Shown here one piece after another: positions 1 to 5,273 of a stretch of 5,273 nucleotides of DNA. The position numbers and the translations under genes are program-made. Origin of the DNA: Betaproteobacteria bacterium (GTDB lineage Bacteria > Pseudomonadota > Gammaproteobacteria > Burkholderiales > Nitrosomonadaceae); the NCBI GenBank assembly GCA_022601315.1, contig JAHZIU010000202.1:1-5273 (forward strand). Direction: 5' to 3'. The notes under the pieces are model-generated. The model worked only from the letters and a program-made list of their open reading frames with translations. It had not been told where the DNA came from and made no database searches. Positions within the stretch are counted from its first letter, which is position 1. Every line of letters begins with the position of its first letter.

Positions 1-786
1 ATGGGTGTGAGTTTGTACATGGCAGTGATACAGCATTGTGCCGGTTTGGCGCGGCTGAAATTCATAGATTCTTTTCTCACCGGGCATTAAAAACATTTCA
101 CTGGTTTGCGGTACACCGTCACCACCTGTGACATGCCCATTCGCATGTGTATATTCATGATCAACGCCGTGTAAGTGAATGGTGTGTGGCAGATAATGGG
201 TGTTTTCCAGAACAATTTGGATTATGTCACCTTGTTCAACACGAATTACTGGCGAAGGTAAACGTAATAAGGCGTTTGCTCTGACACTCTCAAAGTTTTC
301 GGTTGACATGCCTCTTGTCTTAGGGGCAAATACCCATGCGCCAGGTTGAACACCCGGAGCGATATCAAACGTAGGTATGAGGCCTTCGAAGTCAGGTGAC
401 GGACCATTCAATTCCATTACTTCTAGTTTGATGATGATTCGATCAGGATCGCCATCACCATCCAAGTCATCTGTTTTTATAATGGTGTCTGGAGAGAGGG
501 CTGTTTCCATTAATGTTCCCATGGAAATATTATTGGTTCCTTTAACAGCAGCAGCAATCAAATATGGATTGTCCGGGCTACAACGTTCTGAGGCGCGGAT
601 TTTTACACCTTCAATTTCTTGGGCTTCGCGCCATGCCGCAGAAATGATTGGGTCACAAATTTCTTCAGAGTTTAATGCTGCGGGATCAACTTTTACAGTT
701 TCGGGCAGTTTAAATGATGTCTGAGCAATGACTGCTGAAGACATACTGCAGAAAGCCAATATGGCCATAAAATAATGGATAGGCAT
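1..786 (-). CDS. Exported multicopper oxidase, N-terminal part (3' end beyond the window)
   Basis: The minus-strand frame is open for 262 codons from ATG at 786 to the window edge, with no stop, so the gene is partial. A well-placed AAAGGTG Shine-Dalgarno 7 nt upstream supports this start. Residues 1-21 form a signal peptide with a likely cut after VIA (A21|Q22), so the enzyme should be periplasmic. Residues 107-115 (DLDGDGDPD) resemble a DxDxDG calcium-binding loop. Two cysteines, C44 and C69, could form a disulfide. From about residue 173 the sequence matches the first cupredoxin domain of multicopper oxidases (Cu-oxidase_3 type): H201-x-x-H204-x-H206-G, then DGVPQTSE at 223-230, then YHCHVQTH at 253-260. 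By comparison with laccases, H201, C255 and H260 would bind the type 1 copper, and H204, H206, H254 and H256 the type 2/3 cluster. The axial type 1 ligand, expected near residue 265, lies just outside. Type 1 ligands in the first cupredoxin domain suggest a two-domain oxidase. The substrate is unknown; a nitrite-reductase-related or laccase-like role is possible. Confidence 0.88.
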   Translation of the reverse strand, partial: MPIHYFMAILAFCSMSSAVIAQTSFKLPETVKVDPAALNSEEICDPIISAAWREAQEIEGVKIRASERCSPDNPYLIAAAVKGTNNISMGTLMETALSPDTIIKTDDLDGDGDPDRIIIKLEVMELNGPSPDFEGLIPTFDIAPGVQPGAWVFAPKTRGMSTENFESVRANALLRLPSPVIRVEQGDIIQIVLENTHYLPHTIHLHGVDHEYTHANGHVTGGDGVPQTSEMFLMPGEKRIYEFQPRQTGTMLYHCHVQTHTH

Positions 787-793
787 TTCGATG

Positions 794-800
794 CACCTTT
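794..800 (-). promoter_or_regulatory. Ribosome binding site of the multicopper oxidase
   Basis: Read on the minus strand this is AAAGGTG, followed by a 7 nt spacer (CATCGAA) and the ATG at 786. It is the strongest Shine-Dalgarno sequence among the three genes here, and it fixes the oxidase start at the first residue of a clear signal peptide. Confidence 0.7.
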
Positions 801-982
801 TATTTTAGTTTATTTACTCAAAATGAAGTGTGACTGATCAAGACGACTTAATTTTAATTGTAATCATGTATAGATTTTTTTAAAATAAGTGATGATTTGG
901 CTGTGTATCTAAACGGAAAGCAAGTCATAATACAAAGACCTGTCATCCTGATTTCACCATTTTCCTTTAACGCACATCAATT

Positions 983-1012
983 TTGTCAGCCAACTATTCA
1001 AATATCCATTAT
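983..1012 (+). promoter_or_regulatory. Candidate sigma-70 promoter for the adaptor-pump operon
   Basis: TTGTCA at 983-988 matches the -35 consensus at five of six positions. After an 18 bp spacer, CATTAT at 1007-1012 matches the -10 consensus at four of six. Transcription would start near 1019, leaving a leader of about 45-65 nt before the adaptor start. AT-rich DNA yields such matches by chance, so this is a candidate only. Confidence 0.35.
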
Positions 1013-1082
1013 ACAGAACCCCATTACGCATTTGTGGCCTTTTAGTTGGGATTTGTGAAATGTGATTAATATTAGACTTTTA

Positions 1083-2204
1083 ATGAAAAAAAACTTTGTT
1101 TGTTTATGTATTCTGTTTGTAAGCTGTATATTGGTTTCTTGTGGCAACTCAGATACTGAGTCAGTGCCTGAAAATAATATGCTGGCAGAAGCGATGCCAG
1201 TGAGCGTGCTTGAAGTCCATCCTGTCAATATGCCAATAAGTGCAGAAACTGTTGCACAAACGGAAGGAGCCAGAGAAATTGAAGTTCGCCCGCGAGTAGG
1301 TGGTATTCTGATTAAACGCTTATATAATGAGGGTGCTTCTGTTGTCGCAGGGCAGCCATTGTTCTTAATTGATCCTGAACCTTTTCAGATTACTTTGAAT
1401 GAGATGCGGGCTGAGTTCCTGGAGCAAAGTATCGAGGTGTTACGAATGAAGCGTGAAGAAGGTCGACAGAAAAAATTATTTGAAAAGGATTTTATAAGCT
1501 TACGTGCCTATGAAGGTGCAATTACTAACCATGCTATGGCTGATGCGGCATTACGAGCGGCTAAAGCGCGTGTACAACAGGCCGAGTTAGATCTGACTTA
1601 CACAACAGTTACAGCGCCGATTAATGGCGTGACCGGTCGTGCTGAGGTTTCAGAAGGGGCATTAGTGGCTGCCAATAGCAGCTTGCTAACAACAATGACT
1701 CAATTATCACCGATTTGGGTTCGTTTTAGTTTTTCTGACAATGAACTGGTACGTTTTGGTGGCCGGCTAAATGAACAAAATGTAGAGGAAGTTATTGTCA
1801 TTTTACCGGATGGCACGGAATATCAGCAAAAGGGCCGCATCAATTTTGCTGATAGCCGGATTGATCCATTGTTAGGAACGCAGCAATTACGTGCTACTTT
1901 TGAGAATACGGATGAGCGGATTTTGCCGGGACAATTTGCGCGTGTTAGAGTCACGGCGGGAGAAACAAGTCAAGTTTATGTTCTGCCCCAGGCTGCTGTT
2001 TTGACTTCTGATCTGGGGCGTTATGTTTATGTGGTCAACGGTAGTAATGAAGTAGAGGTAAGAACGATTATTGTCGGTGACTGGGTCGGCAAAGATTGGG
2101 TGGTTTTGGAAGGGTTAAATGCGGGTGATAAGGTAGTTGTTGATAATATAATCAAATTAAGTCCAGGTAGCATTGTTGAACCGCAGCTAACGCGGAGCCC
2201 GTAA
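1083..2204 (+). CDS. Periplasmic adaptor (membrane fusion) lipoprotein of an RND efflux pump, AcrA/MexA type
   Basis: This adaptor would link the inner-membrane RND pump encoded next to it to an outer-membrane channel. Counting from ATG 1083 (373 residues), residues 1-20 are a lipoprotein signal: MKK, a hydrophobic stretch, and the lipobox LVSC with the lipidated cysteine at C20. Three further cysteines (C7, C9, C15) sit inside the signal. The domains follow in the usual order: first lipoyl half at 68-97 (VRPRVGGILIKRL...), alpha-helical hairpin at about 106-171, second lipoyl half at 171-186 (TAPINGVTGR), beta-barrel at about 198-293 (GTQQLRATF, LPGQFARVRV) and membrane-proximal domain at about 298-368. 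The hairpin tip carries R128-x3-L132-x6-S139, the RLS motif known in AcrA-type adaptors for docking to TolC-like channels. Length is normal for the family. A GTG at 1062 would add seven residues (MINIRLL). I prefer the ATG because it begins a textbook lipoprotein signal, but neither start has a strong Shine-Dalgarno. Confidence 0.93.
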   Translation: MKKNFVCLCILFVSCILVSCGNSDTESVPENNMLAEAMPVSVLEVHPVNMPISAETVAQTEGAREIEVRPRVGGILIKRLYNEGASVVAGQPLFLIDPEPFQITLNEMRAEFLEQSIEVLRMKREEGRQKKLFEKDFISLRAYEGAITNHAMADAALRAAKARVQQAELDLTYTTVTAPINGVTGRAEVSEGALVAANSSLLTTMTQLSPIWVRFSFSDNELVRFGGRLNEQNVEEVIVILPDGTEYQQKGRINFADSRIDPLLGTQQLRATFENTDERILPGQFARVRVTAGETSQVYVLPQAAVLTSDLGRYVYVVNGSNEVEVRTIIVGDWVGKDWVVLEGLNAGDKVVVDNIIKLSPGSIVEPQLTRSP

Positions 2205-2218
2205 AGCGGATCGCTTTT
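2203..2218 (+). terminator. Short hairpin over the adaptor stop codon (weak attenuator or mRNA processing site)
   Basis: AAAGCG-GAT-CGCTTT is a perfect 6 bp stem with a 3-base loop, followed directly by another T, giving a run of four T. It begins within the TAA stop codon of the adaptor and lies in the 37 bp gap before the pump gene. The stem is too short and the T-run too brief for a strong intrinsic terminator. It could modestly lower pump expression relative to the adaptor or protect an mRNA end, or it could be chance. Confidence 0.25.
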
Positions 2219-2241
2219 CTAATCATATAGATCTCATTCAC

Positions 2242-5200
2242 ATGACCAGGTTTTTTATTACGCGACCAATTTTTGCGTCGGTTTTATCCATCATTATTGT
2301 ATTGGCGGGCTTTGCTGCAGCGATGCAGTTGCCGATTGCGCAATATCCCCCAATCACACCGCCAACCATTCGGGTAGCAGCCACATTTCCAGGTGCCAGT
2401 GCAGAAACGTTGATTAGAACAGTTGCAGCACCTATCGAAGAAACGCTGAGTGGTATTGAGGGACTGCTTTATTTTAATTCTATCGCAGATTCTAGTGGCC
2501 AATTGACGATTACCGTTACTTTTGAGATTGGCACTGATATTGATATTGCAACGTTTAATGTCAGTAATCAAGTAAATATCGCTTTGCCACGTTTGCCTGA
2601 AGAGGTTAGGCGCACAGGTGTGGTCGTGCAAAAGCGAGCAAACGATTTACTGCTTGTTTTTGCAGTGACTTCACAGGATGAGCGGCATACGCCACTTTTT
2701 ATAAGTAACTACATCACCAATAACTTTCTGGATGATTTAAAGCGCACAGATGGTGTGGGCGAGGCAAGAATTTTTGGTTCACAAGACTATGCGATGCGGA
2801 TATGGTTGCGACCTGATCGCATGGCGCAATTGGGTATTACAACCAGTGATATTACGGCTGCACTCCGAACGCAAAATACTCAATATGCTGCGGGTAAAAT
2901 AGGTCAGGAACCGGCATTGTCAGATCAACAGCTGGTGTATACCGTGACAGCGAAAGGCCGGTTATTGGAGCCTCAAGAATTTGGTAATATTATTTTACGA
3001 GCTGAAGGACCAAGCGGCGTGTTATACCTTAAAGATGTCGCGAGGATTGAGCTGGGTGCACAGAATTATGATATTCGTACCATACTAAATGGGAATCCAG
3101 GTGTGGGCATCGGTATTTTTTTACAAACGGGTTCGAATGCCTTGGATACCGCTGCTGCAATCAAATCGAAAATGGCCGAATTGCAGAAAGAATTCCCTGA
3201 AGGCATTGAATATGTTCTTCCATATGACACCAGTGATTTTGTTAAATCTTCAATTTGGGAAGTCGTCAAGACACTAGGCGAGGCCATGATATTGGTCGTT
3301 CTGGTGGTTTATCTATTCCTACAAAGCTGGCGAGCGACTTTAATTCCGATTATAGCGGTACCCATTTCCTTAATTGGTACATTCGCGGGTTTATGGATGT
3401 TGGGGTATTCGATTAACACCATGACACTTTTTGCTATGGTGTTATCCATAGGTATTGTGGTCGACGATGCTATTGTGGTGTTGGAAAATATTGAGCGTTT
3501 AATGACGCAAGAGAAGTTGTCTCCAATTAATGCTGCTATTAAAGCCATGCAACAGGTTTCCAGTGCTGTGGTGGCAATGACGTTGGTATTGGTTGCTGTA
3601 TTTGTGCCGGTTGCTTTTTTGGGTGGTATAGCTGGAGAGCTATACCGTCAGTTTGCCGTAACTGTGGCTGTAGCGGGGGTTATTTCAGGGGTTGTTGCAT
3701 TAACACTTACACCGACATTGTGCGCCATGCTACTTAAAGCAACACACAATAACGCGAAGTTTTTTCAATATTTTAATAAAGGATTCAATCAGGTACGTAA
3801 TTTTTATGTCAGTATGGTCAGTGCGGCCATTCAACATAAATTGATTAGTTCTTTCATTTTTCTGGCCTTTATTGGTGGCGTTTTGTTTTTAGTAAAAATA
3901 ATTCCAGGAAGCTTGGTTCCGCCAGAAGATCAAGGTTACATAATCACTTCTGTTATTTTGCCGGATAGTGCATCACTGGCACGCACAGTCAGAGCCACAG
4001 ATGCCATTCGTACTGAAGTAGAGCAGGATCCGGCGGTTGCCTTTCAATTTGTTGTTAATGGACTGGATTTTATCGGCGGTGGCAATAAAACAAATGTGGC
4101 TACAGCATTTATTCGTATGACTGATTGGTCGGAACGTACGACAACTGCAGATGATATGGTTGCAAAGTTGTTCGCTATTGGCTCGCAACAACCCGATGGG
4201 ATGGCGGTTGCCTTTAATCCGCCGGCGATTCGTGGTTTAGGTAGTACAGGTGGTTTTGAATTGTACGTACAAAGCCGAACGACTGAGGACCCAAAGGAGC
4301 TGGCTAGAGTTGCAGATGAATTTATTAATGTCCTGAGGCGTGAACCGTTGCTTGCTTCCATCAATACTTTTTATCGCGCGACTGTGCCGCAATTGTTTGT
4401 GGAAGTTGATGAAGCCAAGGCCATTACGCAAGGTGTAGAAATAGCAGATATTTATGCTGCGCTACAAAGCACAATGGGATCGCTATATGTAAATGATTTT
4501 AATCGTTCAGGTCGTACTTATCGTGTTCAATTGCAGGCAGAAGCCGCATATCGAATGAAGCCAGAAGATTTGGGCAAAGTTTATGTGCGTTCAGATTCTG
4601 GTGCAATGATTCCATTATCTGCGCTGAGCAAGGTAAAGCATGTTGTCGGTGCAGAACAATTGGAGCGTTATAATGGTTTGTTGTCGGCAAGGCTGTTAGG
4701 TAGTGGGGTAGCTGGCTTGAGTTCTGGTGACGCTCTTGCACTGGTTGATCGGCTTGCGGCAGAAACATTACCGGATGGCTATCAGATTGCCTGGACAGGG
4801 AAGGCATTTCAGGAAAAAAGTACCGGTTCCGCCGCATTGTTTGCTTTTAGCCTGGCCATCATCATGGTGTTTTTGATTCTGGCTGCACAATTTGAAACAT
4901 GGGCGCTACCTTTGGCGGTTATTATGGCAGTGCCTTTTGCCATTGCGGGCGCGTTGGTCGCAGTATTATTGCGTGATATGCCAAATGATATTTATTTCCA
5001 GATCGGTATGGTGACGCTAATCGGTTTGGCGGCTAAGAATGCAATTTTATTGGTTGAATTTGCGAATCAGAAGATGAAACAAGGTGTTGGTATCAAGCAG
5101 GCAGCAATCCAATCGGCACAATTACGGTTTCGCCCCATAGTGATGACTTCAATGGCATTTATCTTGGGCGTGGTGCCTTTGGTTATCGCTACAGGTGCAG

Positions 5201-5273
5201 GCTCAGCAGCACGGCAATCCATGGGTACTGGCGTGTTTGGCGGCATGATTATGGCTGCATTTGTTGCGACAAT
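2242..5273 (+). CDS. RND efflux transporter, HAE1 family (AcrB/MexB-like), 3' end beyond the window
   Basis: This is the proton-driven inner-membrane pump of a tripartite multidrug-type exporter. The frame is open for 1010 codons to the window edge. Homologues are about 1030-1050 residues and the sequence stops within the last membrane helix, so only some 30-40 residues are missing. The start MTRFFITRPIFA aligns with residue 1 of AcrB, although no clear Shine-Dalgarno precedes it. TM1 spans about 10-28, followed by the first porter region with LPIAQYPPITPP near 30-41. TM2-6 span about 344-495, TM7 534-554, the second porter region about 560-860, and TM8 onward starts at 864. All proton-relay residues of AcrB are present: D408 and D409 in TM4, K932 in TM10, and R962 and T969 in TM11. 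The double aspartate marks the HAE1 rather than the metal-exporting (CusA-like) branch. The loop at 606-618 (NGLDFIGGGNKTN) corresponds to the AcrB switch loop but differs in sequence. One extra residue occurs in GSQDYAMRIW relative to AcrB. Substrates cannot be read from sequence; lipophilic organic compounds are the family norm. Confidence 0.95.
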   Translation, partial: MTRFFITRPIFASVLSIIIVLAGFAAAMQLPIAQYPPITPPTIRVAATFPGASAETLIRTVAAPIEETLSGIEGLLYFNSIADSSGQLTITVTFEIGTDIDIATFNVSNQVNIALPRLPEEVRRTGVVVQKRANDLLLVFAVTSQDERHTPLFISNYITNNFLDDLKRTDGVGEARIFGSQDYAMRIWLRPDRMAQLGITTSDITAALRTQNTQYAAGKIGQEPALSDQQLVYTVTAKGRLLEPQEFGNIILRAEGPSGVLYLKDVARIELGAQNYDIRTILNGNPGVGIGIFLQTGSNALDTAAAIKSKMAELQKEFPEGIEYVLPYDTSDFVKSSIWEVVKTLGEAMILVVLVVYLFLQSWRATLIPIIAVPISLIGTFAGLWMLGYSINTMTLFAMVLSIGIVVDDAIVVLENIERLMTQEKLSPINAAIKAMQQVSSAVVAMTLVLVAVFVPVAFLGGIAGELYRQFAVTVAVAGVISGVVALTLTPTLCAMLLKATHNNAKFFQYFNKGFNQVRNFYVSMVSAAIQHKLISSFIFLAFIGGVLFLVKIIPGSLVPPEDQGYIITSVILPDSASLARTVRATDAIRTEVEQDPAVAFQFVVNGLDFIGGGNKTNVATAFIRMTDWSERTTTADDMVAKLFAIGSQQPDGMAVAFNPPAIRGLGSTGGFELYVQSRTTEDPKELARVADEFINVLRREPLLASINTFYRATVPQLFVEVDEAKAITQGVEIADIYAALQSTMGSLYVNDFNRSGRTYRVQLQAEAAYRMKPEDLGKVYVRSDSGAMIPLSALSKVKHVVGAEQLERYNGLLSARLLGSGVAGLSSGDALALVDRLAAETLPDGYQIAWTGKAFQEKSTGSAALFAFSLAIIMVFLILAAQFETWALPLAVIMAVPFAIAGALVAVLLRDMPNDIYFQIGMVTLIGLAAKNAILLVEFANQKMKQGVGIKQAAIQSAQLRFRPIVMTSMAFILGVVPLVIATGAGSAARQSMGTGVFGGMIMAAFVAT

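Larger units (their letters stand above)
787..1082. promoter_or_regulatory. Divergent intergenic control region
   Basis: This AT-rich stretch separates the oxidase, read leftward, from the adaptor-pump operon, read rightward, so it must hold promoters for both unless transcription enters from outside. Only tiny reading frames of a few codons occur in it. A rightward sigma-70-like promoter can be proposed at 983-1012. Leftward, only weak matches were seen, such as TATACA with a poor -35 around 867-873. A T-run followed by AAAAT lies at about 875-885. No long palindrome of the kind bound by TetR-family repressors was found by eye, nor a recognisable CueR-type copper operator. A 7-base direct repeat, ATTTGTG, occurs at 1030 and 1051, 21 bp apart. 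Confidence 0.5.

Noticed and set aside
377..724. Plus-strand open frame of 115 codons
   Set aside because: It is antisense to the multicopper oxidase, whose translation shows a signal peptide and copper motifs. The plus-strand product has no recognisable features.
871..886. T-run followed by AAAAT as an intrinsic terminator
   Set aside because: There is no GC-containing stem, and no gene ends nearby on either strand. It is better read as AT-rich promoter DNA.
998..1228. Minus-strand open frame over the start of the adaptor gene
   Set aside because: It lies opposite the adaptor's lipoprotein signal and the intergenic region. It shows no ribosome site or protein features and is best seen as a shadow.
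2284..2631. Minus-strand open frame inside the pump gene
   Set aside because: It is fully antisense to the conserved first porter region of the RND pump and has an odd, cysteine-rich low-quality composition.
3066..3548. Several short open frames on both strands inside the pump gene
   Set aside because: All overlap the intact RND frame, which aligns continuously with AcrB/MexB here, so they are shadows.
3973..4837. Four minus-strand open frames inside the pump gene
   Set aside because: They lie antisense to the second porter region of the RND pump and show no domains or start signals.
2242..5273. Heavy-metal (CusA/CzcA-type) RND pump as an alternative identity, given the copper oxidase next door
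   Set aside because: TM4 has the double aspartate D408-D409 and the whole protein follows the AcrB/MexB pattern. The sequence does not resemble the heavy-metal branch.

Overview
The window shows a divergent pair of transcription units from a Gram-negative bacterium. By protein style it is a proteobacterium, most likely gammaproteobacterial. Base composition looks moderately AT-rich by eye. Periplasmic copper enzymes of this kind beside RND pumps are common in gamma- and betaproteobacteria, including methylotrophs and ammonia oxidisers. No taxonomic marker is present, so a closer placement would be a guess.

Left arm (positions 1-786, minus strand): the N-terminal 262 residues of an exported multicopper oxidase. 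It has a signal peptide, an acidic loop that resembles a calcium-binding loop, and a first cupredoxin domain. That domain carries almost a full set of copper ligands, both type 1 and type 2/3. The gene runs off the window edge, so its C-terminal part is not visible.

Centre (787-1082): a 275-296 bp AT-rich divergent intergenic region. It holds a good Shine-Dalgarno sequence for the oxidase and one plausible sigma-70 promoter pointing right. It contains no credible gene and no regulator gene.

Right arm (1083-5273, plus strand): a two-gene operon. The first gene encodes a lipoprotein periplasmic adaptor of the AcrA/MexA type (membrane fusion protein). After 37 bp comes an inner-membrane RND transporter of the hydrophobe/amphiphile efflux (HAE1, AcrB/MexB-like) family, truncated about 30-40 residues before its expected end. 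The adaptor would bridge the proton-driven pump to a TolC-like outer-membrane channel. The channel gene is not in the window and could lie just downstream or elsewhere. The pump keeps all five proton-relay residues and the adaptor keeps the RLS hairpin-tip motif, so both look functional.

No RNA genes, mobile elements, CRISPR arrays or long repeats were seen. The region reads as fairly ordinary efflux and copper-oxidase gene content. The points most worth a second look are the architecture of the oxidase and whether it shares control with the pump.
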